Source: Buddleja alternifolia (taxonomy: Eukaryota; Streptophyta; Magnoliopsida; Lamiales; Scrophulariaceae). Taken from it: a DNA stretch of 64,000 bases. Position numbers and translations under genes: made by a program. The stretch lies in assembly GCA_019426215.1 (NCBI GenBank), contig CM033392.1, positions 37,558,980 through 37,622,979 on the forward strand, given 5' to 3'. The notes under the pieces were generated by a model, which saw only the letters and a program-made list of their open reading frames with translations, was not told the origin of the DNA and searched no databases. This document shows, piece by piece, positions 9,969 through 21,207 of this stretch (the first letter of the stretch is position 1; the number at the start of each line of letters is the position of its first letter).

Positions 9969-11645
9969 TGATAGGAGTCATTTTTACGTGTTATTAAGCC
10001 CCTTTGCTTTTATGTTTTAGGTTCATTTATCGCTTGATTTTGTCATTTGTGCGTTTAATTCGTGCATTAAGTGATTTCAGGCCTTAAGTGGATACAATCG
10101 AATAAAGGGTGGAAAAAACACGTATAAAACAAGTTTAGGCCAAGATGTTTCACACCTATACGACCAACCAAGCAAGATACAAGCTGGAGTTAGCCAAAAA
10201 TCATATTTTAGTACCATTTCCGCACACCTGGGCGCCAAATCAAAAACAACCTCCACATTGGAACGTCATTTTGATATATTTAGAGACAGAATTGGATGAA
10301 GTGGCCTTCTACAAAGTTTTAGATGTATGTCTTATCGTCACATGGGGACTTGAATCATCCAATTCGGAGGTCTATGGAGATGTTTATGAATAAAACACCA
10401 TCCTTGCGCTGGAAAACACGAAAGTGGCAGCTCCCATTCTTAGTAGGTGGAAAACAAGAGAATGGTAGTTCACATTCTTGGTAGATGGAAAGGAAGAGAA
10501 TGGTAGCTCACATTCTTGATAGGAGGAAAGTAAGATAATGGTAGGTGGAAAACAAGAGAATGGTAGTTCACATTCTTGGTAGATGGAAAGCAAGAGAATG
10601 GTAGGTGGAAAGAAAAGAGAATGGAAGGACATGTTCTTGGTAGGTGGATTTTTTGGCTATAAAAGGAGGATTGGAAGTCATCCTACAGAGACACTTGAAA
10701 ACACATTCCCCATTGGGGGAGCCTAAAGACATCCTATCATCATCTTCATCATCCTTAGATTAGTTATGAAGATTATCAAGAACCTTTGAAGGTGAAGAAA
10801 TCAAGAAGCATGGAAGAGATGAAGATCGAAGTTCAACCATCAAAAATACGAGGGAGTTTCTTAGATTTAGATTTGTTTTTGTCTATGTATATAATCTTAA
10901 TTTAAGTTCCTATCTTTTATCTTTTATGATGAAATAGATTCTTCGAACTAAGGCCATGTTGAGGCTAAATTATGATAATTGAGTTATAAATTGTGTTTTT
11001 CATATTAATTCTATTGTTGCTTTGTGTCTTGATCTTGTTTGAATGCATCATATGCTTAGCTACCATATGCATGATTTATTGCTTAAATTATTCGTTCGAG
11101 AGAAGGTAATTTAAGGTGCAAAGAGGATCATCACATAATCCGTAAAAAATAGGGAATTGCCCCTAGAGATAGGTAGAGATTCCCGGGTGCAGTTAGCCGG
11201 ATTAATCCGGGGAAATTCTAGAACTTGAATGCATGATTGTTGGTTAGATTCTCGGATAGACATATTTAGAGAACCATCAATTAATCATAGGATTATTACA
11301 GCCGAGACATCGGGTAGTAATTATTTAAGGTTTTTTCCACCAAAGCAACATTCGTCTAATAATATGAGAACATGTTTATGGTGAAAATTGACTAATTTAT
11401 GCCAACACATGTGTCTTAGTTGCTCTCTTCCATAGCTATCTTGATTTCGACATCTTGTTTCTTATATCTTACTTTCATAATATTTTAGTTAATTCTTGTT
11501 TTAGTTTAAGTTCTTCAATTGCTTTAAAATCATAAACTAAAATACAAGTCCTTGAGGTTCGACAACACGGACTTTATTGTCCACTTTATTACTACACACG
11601 ACCAGTCCACTTGCTGTTTAATACACGTAAGGATTTTTCGTGTCA
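9969..11645 (+). repeat. 3' LTR of N1
   Basis: It is the same 1677 bp length as the 5' LTR, with the same ends and the repeat block at about 10420-10645. It is followed by the right-hand CTTAC (11646-11650). Confidence 0.95.
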
Positions 11646-12565
11646 CTTACAACATAGGCAATGTCGGGTCTAGTACACAACATTGCATACATCAGGCTAC
11701 CAGCTGCAGAAGCATAGGGTACATTACTCATCTCTTGTCTATCGTTCTCACTTTGAGGACAGATAGACTTGGGTAAGTGTACTTCATGCCTCATGGGAAG
11801 AAACCCTTTCTTAGAGTTGTCCATCCTAAACCTCTTTAGGACCTTTTCTAAGTAAAGGGCTTGAGAGAGGCCTATCATTCTATTCGTTCTATCCCTGTAG
11901 ATACGAACTCCTAGAATGTATGTGGCTTCTCCCAAGTCTTTCATGGAAAACGTACTCCAAAGCCATTTCTTGACAGTGGTGAGCATTCCTACGTCATTTC
12001 CTATAAGTAGAATGTCATCCACATATAGTACTAAGAACGAGAGTTTGCTCCCACTTGTATTTTTGTAGACACATGGTTCATCTTCGTTCTTGATGAAGCC
12101 ATATCCCTTAACTTCTTCATCAAAACAAAGATTCCAACTTCTAGATGCTTGCTTGAGACCGTAAATGGACCTCTCAAGTTTACATACTTTATGGATATCG
12201 GACTCGGACACAAAACGCTTTGGCTGTTCCATATAGATATCCTCCTCGAGGAATCCATTTGGAAAGGCTGTTTTGACATCCATTTGCCATATCTCATAAC
12301 CTAAGTATGCAGCTATGGATAACAGAATTCGTATGGACTTTATCATAGCCACGGGCGAAAAGGTTTCTTGATAATCAATTCCTTCTTTTTGACTATACCC
12401 TTTCGCTACGAGCCTGGCTTTAAAGGTGTCAATCTTGCCATCGCTACCTATCTTTCTTTTGTAGATCCACTTACATCCTATAGGTTTTATACCTTCAGGA
12501 CGATCTACCAAAGTCCAGACATGGTTCGATTGCATAGAGTTTATTTTTGTTTCCATGGCTTCTCA
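11646..12565 (-). pseudogene. M1 reverse transcriptase
   Basis: On the minus strand from about 12556 the protein reads the copia RT start (NHVWTLVDRPEGIKPIGCKW) and IWQMDVKTAFPNGFLEED, where the usual Leu of TAFLNG is Pro. The intact catalytic LYVDDILLIGND follows, then LMYAMLCTRPDIAYVVS, where N1 cuts in; the frame resumes at 5536. Upstream, a TGA at 12563-12565 breaks the link to integrase. E3 has CGA (Arg) there, so this is a C-to-T change. RT would copy the element RNA into DNA. Confidence 0.88.
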
Positions 12566-14044
12566 CCATCTTGAAGCATCGACATCCACCATCGCTTGAT
12601 CATAGGTACAAGGATCATCTTCATGACCTTGTTGTACTATAGTGTGAATCTCTCGCCCCCCCTGTAGTAGATACCCATACCTCTCAAGTTCATGCGGTAT
12701 TCTACCAGATCTACGTGGTAGTTATGCTACTATGGGTTCAGGCCTCGGTTCTTGAACAGATGTATTGGAGGGAGATTCATTTTGTTCTTGTAGAACAATT
12801 TTCCTACCTTTGCCCCCTTCCAAGATGAACTCATCCTCAAGGAAGTGAGCTTGTAGAGCCACGATGATTCTTTGATCATCATGCAGGTAAAAGAAAAATC
12901 CCATGGAATCTTCAGGATAACCAATGAAATGTCCCACTAGGGATCTTGCCTCCAATTTCTCCACTTTAGTCTTCTTGACATAAGCGGGGCGTCCCCAAAT
13001 CTTAATATGATTAAGACTCGGTTTCCTATTATTCCACATCTCATGCGGAGTTTTAGGAACGGATTTGGAGGAACATTTGTTCAAAACATGAGCAGCGGTA
13101 AGGAGCGCGTATCCCCACAACGAAATGGGTAAATCAGTTTAACTAAGCATGGAACGAACCATGTCCAATAGTGTTCGATTCCTTTGCTCGACTACTTTAT
13201 TCAGTTGAGGAGTTGCTAGTGGTGTTAGTTGTAACATTATTTCTTGTTGTCTTAAGAATTCATCAAACTCGGCACTTATATATTCTCCTCCACGATCCGA
13301 TCGTAGAGTTTTTATATTTTGCCCAGTTTGATTTTCTACTAACGCCTTGAACTCTTTGAATCTTTCAAAGGATTCAGACTTTTGCTTCATCAGATACACT
13401 AGACCAAATCTTGAATGGTCGTCAGTGAAAGTGATGAAATAGTAGAAACCTCCACGAGCCATTTCTCTAAATGGTCCGCAGACGTCGGTATGCACTAATC
13501 CTAAGACTTGCGTAGCCCTTTCAAAAGTCCCTGTGAAGGGGGATCTAGCTATCTTGCCCAAGAGACATGATTCACATGTAGGAATAGGGTTTGACCCTAG
13601 TGAGCTTAAAAGACCATCTTTTTCCATTTTGTGGATCTTGTGCTCTCCGACATGGCCTAGTCTAAGATGCCACTTGGGTCTTAAGTTAGTTTCTTGCCTA
13701 CCACGTTTACGTGTTACAAAATTAACATCAGATGAATTACGGACATTTAAATAATACAAACCATTAACTAAACATGCATTGCCAACTAATTTATTTCCAT
13801 AGTAAATGTCGCATTTTAATTTAGAAAAATGAAATGTATATCCTATCTTAACTAAGATAGGAATAGATACAATGTTCTTAAGCCCCTTGGGCAAAACCAA
13901 AACATTATCTAAAAATAGTAAATGTCCAGAATTTAAATAAAGAGAAGTAGATTTGATCCTAGTAGCTGCGACGCTTTCCCCGCTGCCTCCTTTGATCATC
14001 ACTTCTTCTTGGCCCAGCTCTGTAGATCCTGATTCAAAAAACAA
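12566..14044 (-). pseudogene. M1 protease end, integrase and linker
   Basis: The frame at 14044-13139 carries the pre-integrase zinc-binding part (LRLGHVGEHKIHKMEKDG, CESCLLGK) and the integrase core with HTDVCGPF, LRSDRGGEY and the NRTLLD region after the catalytic Glu position. A TAA at 13139-13141 follows SMLS; E3 and M2 have Tyr there. The next frame, 13120-12722, continues with the integrase C-terminus (GYALLTAAHVLNKC, HEMWNNRKPS) and then a variable linker with a further stop. Integrase would join the DNA copy to the genome. The catalytic residues I can see are kept, but the reading frame is broken. Confidence 0.85.
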
Positions 14045-15011
14045 ACATGGGCACTAGCCCCTAAGTCCAGAATCCACGAAGTAGAAAATACGATCATAGA
14101 ACAGTTAGTTTCAAAAACTAATGGTTCCATACCTTGTGCGCCATTGAATAATTTGGGACAGTTTCTCTTCCAGTGGCCAAGCTCACCGCACTCGAGACAT
14201 CTATCCGTTTTCTTAGGTCCTTTGCTCTTGTAAAACCCTTGAGCCTTTTCCTTACCCTTCTTGGTACCCCCTTGAGCTCCAAGCCCGCCAGAATTTTTCT
14301 TGTTGTTGTTCTTCTTCTTAGACTTTTTGGGTCTAGAAAAGATGACCAAGGTAGTTTCCTTTCCCTTTGGTTTCATTTGAGATTGTGTAGTAACCAACTT
14401 TTTTATTAGCCCAGCTAAATTGCACTCTATCTCATTGCAGTTAAAGTTAACCACAAATTGGGAGAAGGAATCAGGAAGAGACTGCAAGAGTAAGTCAGTT
14501 TGAAGGGTGGCATTCATGGTGAATTTGAGAGCTTCCAATTTCTCGATCGTCGAAATCATTTTGAGGACATGGTCACCAACCTTCTCACTTTCTTTCATCT
14601 TGGCTCCGAAGAGCTCTTTCGATATCTCATATCGTGCAGTTCGACTATGCTCTCCATAGAGCTCTACCAGGTGAGCTAGGATAGCTCTTGCAGTGGGCAT
14701 CTTATCATGTGACCTTTGAAGATCATTAGTCATAGCTCCCACCATGTATCCTCTCACCCGGAGGTCTTTCTTAACCCATTTTTCATGGGCTTGGACCTCT
14801 TCCTCGTTGGCACGTGTTCTAGCAGGACCTCTTCCTCGTTGGCACGTGTTCTAGCAGGAGCCGCCGGGATATCAGTCTCTAAGACGTGTCCCAGTGATTC
14901 CATATTGAGGACAATCCTCAAATTTCTAAGCCAGTCCACATAATTGGGTCCAGTCAGAATATTCTTTTCGAGTAGAATTGAAAGTGGATTTGTCATATTT
15001 GAGAGAGACAA
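13999..15011 (-). pseudogene. M1 gag with zinc knuckle and protease start
   Basis: The ATG at 15011 opens MTNPLSILLEKNILTGPNY, the usual Tork-type gag start. The second frame (14757-13999) holds the gag core (YEISKELFGAKMKESEKV), a lysine-rich stretch, the zinc knuckle CLECGELGHWKRNC, and the protease start WILDLGASAHVC. There the active-site DSG is changed to DLG. The frame change near 14757-14850 is explained by a 32-bp tandem duplication. The frame change near 14000 separates the protease start from the rest of pol. Gag would form the virus-like particle. Confidence 0.87.
14793..14856 (-). repeat. 32-bp tandem duplication in M1 gag
   Basis: The unit that begins ggacctcttcctcgttggca occurs at 14793-14824 and again, base for base, at 14825-14856. 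Thirty-two is not a multiple of three, so the duplication shifts the frame. E3 has a single unit. It is a recent lesion. Confidence 0.93.
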
Positions 15012-15780
15012 ACGAGAAATTGACTGCAGAAATAAACTAAATTTATTAGATTACTTGTTTTGACTTAAACAAGAAAAATTAAGGACTTAATATTTATCTT
15101 GGCTCCCACTGCATTTTTCGAATCCCACACTCCCATGTGAAAATCTGGAATCATCATTGGCATTGATTCCACAGTAGGAATTGAGGTCCTCAATTAATTA
15201 AATAGGTTGCAACCTAACCGGTTTCTGGCCCATTAATTATTTGAAGTGATCTAATATCAATTTATCCAATAAATGTTTCAATACGTTTCTCCATAGTTCA
15301 CCAAACCGCAACCCATTCGATTTCTAGGTTCGTGAACTACTCGAGTTTATCCCACTAACTCCTATAATCTACCATTTGAATTTCACCTTGCAACCGAACA
15401 GGTTTTTGGGGTGAAATATGTTTCGATTAAGGCATTTGCATGCACTTTATAAAATTTCAAATTATTTCTAAATGTATAACACCCATAACTAGGAAGCATT
15501 ACACATTTATAGTAATTCTAATTTTAGAAAGTTTAGTGGAGGGTGAGGATGTCAAACATCCTTTTCTAACCCAGTATAATTTATTTGGGAGAATTTAATT
15601 AGTCAAAAGATTTTGGTCTCACTTTTCACATTATTTAATTTATATAGCGTTTTATTCTATATTGATCATGCATAAAAATACTACTAATAATCATGCCTTT
15701 CAATATAAATAAACATAGAATTTAAAGAAATGAATAAATAAATTCATCACTTGTTCATGGACTTTTACTAGAGGGCCCGA
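15012..15780 (-). other. M1 leader, non-coding
   Basis: Read on the minus strand, this matches the E3 leader (20918-21207) up to the gag start: aattaatgggcc, a rttaggttgcaacc phrase, and agtgggagccaagat before gag. No primer site or 5' LTR is visible. Around 15.75-15.84 kb the sequence changes to plus-strand M2. Confidence 0.65.
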
Positions 15781-15784
15781 GCCA

Positions 15785-17250
15785 ATGAGCCATCACAAAA
15801 GGCATAGATTAAACCTATTAAACATTCATGGGCCTTTTGACTTTATCAACTTTGAACCACTTTCTGGGCATAGTGTAGCGGTCACACACATTGGGACCAC
15901 TTCTATTAAATTTTTGTCTAGACATTATTTACAATTAGATGATTGCCTTGTTTTTCCCAATGGGCTTAAGAATATTGTTTCAATTCTTGTTTTGGTTAAG
16001 AAAGGTTATTTATTTTCCTTTATGAACAATTCTTGTGACATTTATTTTAGGCAAAAATGCATTGGCAGTACATCTTTGATAAATGGTTTATGTTATGTTA
16101 ATGTGTAAAATAATTGCAATATTAATGCTGTAATAAGAAAGCACAATTTGTATGATACGAACCTAAGGCAATTGCGACACTTAAGATTAGGTCATGTCGG
16201 GGAACATAGACTACACGAGTTAGAAAAGGATGAAGTCATAAACTCATTGGGATCGGATCCCTATCCTACTTGTGAGTCTTGTATTCAAGGCAAGATGACC
16301 AAACCCCCCTTCACCGGGGATTTTGAAAAAGCCTGTGAGGTCTTAGGGTTGATTCATACTGATGTATGCGTTCTTTTGGAAATGTGGCCAGCGGTGGTTT
16401 TCAGTACTTCCGATGACCATTCTAAGTATAGCTATGTGTATTTAATGAAGTACAAGTATGAGTCACTTGAGAAATTCATTGAATTCAAGACTTTAGTTGA
16501 AAACCAAAACGGGCATCGTATCAAAATACTTCGGTCTAACCATGGTGGTGAATATATGAGTGCCGAATTTGATCTTACGAGAACATTGCATATTGTTACA
16601 GCTTACTCCTCCAGCCACTCCATAATTAAATGGCGTAGTAGATCGAAGGAACTGAACGTTGTTGGACATGGATCGATCCATACTCAGCTACATGGATTTG
16701 CCCATTTCATTGTGGGGGCATGCGCTGCTCACAACTACTCACATCTTGAACAGATGTCCCTCCAAATCAGTTCCTAATACATCGTATCAGATATGGCATG
16801 GAAGGAAGCCTAATCTGAAACACATAAGAATATGGGGTTGCCCAACTTATGTGAAAAAGACGAAGGCAGAGAAATTGGAAGCTAGGTCCTTGAAAGGACG
16901 ATTCGTTGGTTATCCCGAGGATTCCATGTCATAACTATTCTACCTTCATGATGATCAAAGGATCTTCGTAGCCTTACAGGCAATCTTTCTCGAAGAAGAA
17001 TTTCTTCGAGAAGGTGGAGCTGGTAGGAAAATTGTTCTAGAAGAACAAAATGAATCTCCTTTGAAAGACACTGTTCAAGAGACCCTACCCGAACCAAAAA
17101 TAACATAACCATCAATGAGAAGGTCTACTAGATCTTAACCGCCTGAGAGATACGGTTATCTGCTACAAAGAGAGCATAATCTATATGTAGTAGCGGAAGG
17201 AAACCACGAAGAAGATCCCTCTAGCTATGACCAAGCAATGACGAACATGG
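15785..17250 (+). pseudogene. M2 protease end and integrase
   Basis: From about 15845 the protein matches M1 (DCLVFPNGLKNIVSILVLVK). The zinc-binding pre-integrase region (LRLGHVGEHRLHELEKDE, CESCIQGK) and integrase core (LGLIHTDVC) follow. The second catalytic position reads LRSNHGGEYMSAEF: the Asp of the usual RSDxGGEY is Asn. Frameshifts near 16370, 16590 and 16660 and a TAA at 16932 break it further. The linker to about 17250 is full of stops. It is not functional. Confidence 0.82.
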
Positions 17251-17273
17251 ATTCTGCAAAGTGACATTAAGCT

Positions 17274-18790
17274 ATGAAAGTAGAAATGAATTCGATGTGT
17301 TCGAACCAAGTTTGGACTCTAACAGATCAACCCAAAGGTATTATACCCATTGGATGCAAATGGATCTATAAGAGAAAGATTGGTCCGGATGGCAAGGTGG
17401 ATACCTATAAGGCCATGCTAGTGGAGAAAGGGTATAGTCAAAAGAAGGGCATTGACTATGAGAAAAGATTTTTGCCTGTAGCTATGATCAAATCCATTAG
17501 AATTCTACTTGCCATAGCTGCATACCTAGATTATGCAATCTGGCAAATGGATATGAAAATTGCGTTTTTAAATGGGTTCCTTGAGGAGGAAATCTATATG
17601 GAACAACTCAAGAGTTTCATATCAGATTTGGATTCTCATAAGGTCTGTAAATTGAATAAGTCCATTTATGGACTTAAGCAGGCCTCTCGTAGTTGGAACT
17701 CTTGTTTTGATGAAGAAGTACGAAGTTATGGCTTCATTGAAAACGAGGATGAACCATGTGTCTACAAAAAGATTAGTGGGAGCAAGGTCTCATTCTTGGT
17801 GCTATACGTAGATAATATTCTACTTATAGGGAATGATATAGGTCTAATAACTTTGATTAAGACATGTCTTTCAAGCACAATCTCCATAAAAGACTTGGGA
17901 AAAGCTACCTACATCTTAGGAATTCGCATCTATAGGAATAGATCGAATAAGATGATAGGTCTTTCCCAATCCCTCTACTTAGAGAAGTCCTAAAGCGGTT
18001 TGGGATGGATAACTCTAAAAGAGGTCTTTTGCCCATGAGACATGGAATTCATCTCTCTAAAAAAATGAGTCCTCAAAGTGAGGAAGATCGAAAATTGATG
18101 AGCACAGTTCCCTATGCCTTGGTAGTGGAAAGTCTCATGTATACAATGTTATGCACGAGACCAAATCTTGCTTATGTTGTGAGCGTGGTGAGTGGCTTTC
18201 AAGCTAACCCGGTCAAAAAGCATTGGATTGCCGTGAAGTCTATCTTAAAGTACTTAAGAAGAATAAAAGATATGATTCTTATATATGGTAATGGATAAAT
18301 GAAAGTGGACGGTTACACCGATTTAGGTTTTCAATTTGACATCGATGACCGAAAGTCCACTTCTAGGTTCACATTCACTCTGAACGGTGGAGCAGTATCT
18401 TGGAAAAGTTCCAAGCAAAGCACAACTGCTGATTCCACTACCGAAGCTGAATATGTGGCAGCTTTAGAGGCATCCAAAGAAGTTATTTGGATTAAGAAGT
18501 TCATGGTAGAACTTCAAGTGGTTCCTAATGTGGAGCTGCCGCTGCCACTTTGGTGTGACAACAATGGAGGCATCGTGCAAGCTAGAGAACCAAGGTCTCA
18601 CAACAAATCCAAGCATATTGAGAGGAGATATCACATTATTTGAGAGATCGTTGGAAGAGGTGACATTGCCGTGCAGAAAATAGCCTTAGCGGACAACGTG
18701 GCTGACCTACTCACTAAGTCATTAGCGCAGGCGGTGCTAGAGCAACATCTTGATAAGATGGGTATTAGATACCATAGTAATTGGCATTGA
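17274..18790 (+). pseudogene. M2 reverse transcriptase and RNase H
   Basis: The RT frame 17274-17993 includes QVWTLTDQPKGIIPIGCKW and IWQMDMKIAFLNGFLEEE. The catalytic loop reads LYVDNILLIGND, with the second Asp of YVDD changed to Asn. A frameshift at about 17995 leads to 18005-18298, a TAA at 18296, then RNase H (18299-18643) with ADSTTEAEYVAALEA and WCDNNGGI. A TGA at 18641 is followed in frame by the normal ending MGIRYHSNWH at about 18790. The YVDN change alone should abolish polymerase activity. Confidence 0.85.
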
Positions 18791-18806
18791 GTGCAAGTGG
18801 GAGATT

Positions 18807-20124
18807 TTTAGTTATATGCCCTCGATGCCAATTAGGACAAATAGATTGTATAGGGTATCTAATTATGTTGTACGAACTTATCATTATATTAATAAAGGCA
18901 TTATTCTTTTATTCATATAAAGCTTCATGGCATTAACAAGTATTGAACAAGCAGTCCATGTGAATCAAGATTGACTTTTTGCCCTTTATGGAATAAAGAA
19001 GTGGCACGAGGATAGTCTGACACCCGATCACTTAAAGAGGGTTCGCAAGTCAAAGAATCTTAATTGGGCGTTAAGATTTGGCTTGTATGACACATGCCTT
19101 GACAAAGTGTACCAGTCGAACACTATTGGATGGTGAGAGCACATGTCATAGATATACCAATGGAATTGATATATTCAAACACGGATCGTAGTAATCCGAT
19201 CACATGGGTATTTACTCAGTGGCTGTCAATGATCGGGTTACTGATCATAATAGTATGTGTGAGCTTTAGACCTGAGGGGTCACGATCAATGCACTTGTGC
19301 TGTTGAATCTGTTACTAGAGTAGTTAGGCCCAAATCACCCTTTGGTGGGGCTAACCTCGAAGTGCGATCTCAATGAGTCAAGTAGCACTTTTGAAGTGAT
19401 CGCCAAGATGAGATTCACTGTCTCGATAGTAAACGAGAAAGTATCCTGTGCGATCATAGGGAAATAAAATTATAAGTCTTTGGCCAAAGCAATGAAACTA
19501 ACTCAGTGAAGGGCTTATACTCATACAGAATTTATGATCCAGAGGTTTGTAAATGGTGCAATCGTTTCGTACTCGATCGGGTTATGATGTGAGTGCACGG
19601 GACTGGGTAGGTGATACTCACATCCTTTGGTATCCTCCCATTGCCAATCGAGACGAACTTAAAACAGTCGGGCTATAAAAAATAAGCAGGATATCTTTCT
19701 ATGTAAATGATTTATCTTTTGGAAAGACAAATTAAATAGGACGAATTGATTTAAGTGGTAAATCAATAATTCAAATATTTAATTTGTTTAAATTATTTGA
19801 ATTTACTTAATTAATCGGAATTAATTAATTTTATCTATATATATTTAATTGGATTTAAATTGGATTTGAATTAAATATATATATTAAAAGATGGACTAAG
19901 TTGACTAGGCCAACTTAGCCCATCATGGCCATCCTCTAGGGGCCTGGGAGATGCTCCACATGGGCTTTAAGTTTGAGGATTATTTAATCCTCAAATTATT
20001 AAGCTAAACCTAACCATAGTACACCATACACAAAAATAAAAGGAAAAATTCTCTCCCCTCTACTCTTGCTAGCCATCCACCATCACCAAAGGAGAGACCC
20101 AGGAAGATTTTGAAGGCTTGAGTG
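18807..20124 (+). repeat. M2 3' LTR, right end lost
   Basis: It follows the polypurine stretch gcaagtgggaga (18793-18804). Its start is decayed (ttttagttatatgccctcga where TGTTAG... is expected). It matches 1138-2100 closely from about 19250. About 130 bp are missing near 19505. The end is replaced by the Tat-like fragment at about 20124. Confidence 0.8.
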
Positions 20125-20323
20125 ATCTCGAACACCCTTGGAAGGTGGAATCACTACTGGCGTTATGGGAGACGCATTTTTCTCGTTCACCGGAGTGGTA
20201 TGTCAGGACCCCCACCATCAGCCTACCTGAGGGATCTTCTCCACCGACTTGAACATTGGGCTGATCTTCAGGCGTTGGGTTAGGAACTTCATCAACCACT
20301 GCTGGCTAATTATTGCTAGCCAT
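20125..20323 (-). pseudogene. Start of a Ty3 gag-like frame
   Basis: The minus-strand ATG at 20323 reads five codons to a TAG. The same frame then gives PAVVDEVPNPTPEDQPNVQV and a glycine-rich stretch before the fragment ends. Proline- and acid-rich starts of this kind are common in Tat gag proteins. There are no domains to confirm it, and it is cut at the join with the M2 LTR. Confidence 0.45.
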
Positions 20324-20381
20324 CCTATCACCGGCAGTACGTGCTTGGGACCAATTTGCATACTTAGTGGCGGGAGCACTG

Positions 20382-20399
20382 TTCCCACAGACGGCGCTA
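20382..20399 (-). other. Variant Ty3-type primer binding site
   Basis: On the minus strand TAGCGCCGTCTGTGGGAA differs by one base from TGGCGCCGTCTGTGGGAA, which I remember as the standard sequence at this place in many plant Ty3 elements. It sits three bases after the LTR end. Confidence 0.65.
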
Positions 20400-20402
20400 A
20401 AC

Positions 20403-20917
20403 TGATGATGGTAAAATTCATCAGCCAGATAATATCATGTGATTTACCACGTGGGGAGGGAATCTGGTCCAATTCATGAAAACTAGGTTTGGGGTTGGTT
20501 TGTCTATAGAATACACTCGCTATTGTATCACCTACGTACATACTAGAAGAAATAGGATCAAGTTAGTTCGTAGTTTTATGAAGAAATTACTCTCAGAAGT
20601 AGCTAGTGGATTTTTTTTAGAGTAGATAATGAATGCCATCAGCTCCTTTGAAGGTATATATAAGACTGATGATGGGATAAGGGCGGTGGGCTCAATTTTA
20701 GGAGTAGCCCACCAGACCTATTAATATACCCATTACTTAGCACTTAGACTGTTAAAATAGCCTAATTAACTTTAATAACGTATCGGGCATATTCCCAATG
20801 GGCCATCAGCCCTTTGGTTTTGACTAGTATATTAACCATGAACTTGATCCACGGGTAGCACCCCAGCTCCGGCCGGGGGTATGTTAATTACCATAATGCC
20901 CTTAGATATTTTTGGTG
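20403..20917 (-). repeat. LTR of the Tat-like fragment
   Basis: About 515 bp lie between a TG-type start (TGCACC at 20917 on the minus strand) and a CA end (CATCATCA at 20403). A TATA-like stretch, tatatata, lies near 20660. The boundaries are inferred from the primer site and from where E3 homology begins. Confidence 0.5.
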
Positions 20918-21207
20918 CACATCAGTATCGAAGCATTTATGGGATAAATTGATGTAAGACATCACTTTTTGGGCCACAAATCGGTTAGGTTGCAACCCAT
21001 TTAATTAATTAAAAACCTTAATATCCACTGTGGAATCGATGCTAATGATGATTCCCAACTTCTACAAGGGAGTGTAGGATCCGAAAAATATAGTGGGAGC
21101 CAAGATGAATTTTAAAGTCCTTAATTTTTCTTGGTTAACTCAATTACAAGTAATCTAATTAATCTGGTTTATTTCTGCGATTTTTTTCTTGTTTATCTCT
21201 CTCCAAT
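20918..21207 (+). other. E3 leader
   Basis: This untranslated leader directly precedes the gag ATG. It matches the M1 leader: cggttaggttgcaacc, atgatgattcc, agtgggagccaagat. No primer site remains. Confidence 0.7.

Larger units (their letters stand above)
5537..11645 (+). mobile_element. N1: complete non-autonomous LTR retrotransposon
   Basis: This element is 6109 bp with two 1677-bp LTRs (TGATAGGAG...CGTGTCA), a five-base target duplication, a primer site matching tRNA-Asp, a polypurine tract and a 2755-bp interior. The interior encodes one ORF of unknown function and nothing resembling protease, integrase or reverse transcriptase. The LTRs differ at roughly 25-35 positions by eye (about 2 percent), so insertion is fairly recent. 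The tRNA-Asp primer site, the motif gggaggcaacccaa and the agtttggggg motifs suggest Ty3/Athila-like ancestry. It would depend on proteins from another element to move. It disrupts M1. Confidence 0.93.
3132..15780 (-). mobile_element. M1: Tork-type Ty1/copia element, split by N1
   Basis: On the minus strand the order is gag (15011), protease, integrase, reverse transcriptase, RNase H (4925) and 3' LTR (4909-3132), the copia order. The 6.1 kb element N1 lies inside the reverse transcriptase. The leader is present to about 15.7 kb, but no 5' LTR is seen: it meets M2 head to head. The coding parts are well preserved and keep the YVDD motif, but carry several stops and frameshifts, so M1 is dead. 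Confidence 0.88.
15781..20124 (+). mobile_element. M2: 5'-truncated Tork-type copia element
   Basis: A plus-strand relative of M1 and E3 lacks its 5' LTR and gag, starting within the protease. Its pol is heavily damaged, and the 3' LTR (from 18807) is cut at about 20124 by a Tat-like fragment. It meets M1 head to head at about 15.8 kb. The catalytic losses make it older or less constrained than M1. Confidence 0.83.
20125..20917 (-). mobile_element. Fragment of a Tat-like Ty3 element: LTR, primer site, gag start
   Basis: On the minus strand an LTR-like segment (20917-20403) is followed by the primer-site phrase GCGCCGTCTGTGGGAAC and an ATG (20323) that opens a short gag-like frame, which is lost at about 20125. 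This layout is typical of plant Tat/Ogre-side Ty3 elements. It is inserted between M2 and E3, or is left there by deletion. No target duplication is seen. Confidence 0.65.

Noticed and set aside
20249..20541. ORFs on both strands as a host gene
   Set aside because: They overlap the primer site and LTR of a Tat-like element, and the true gag start lies in a different frame.
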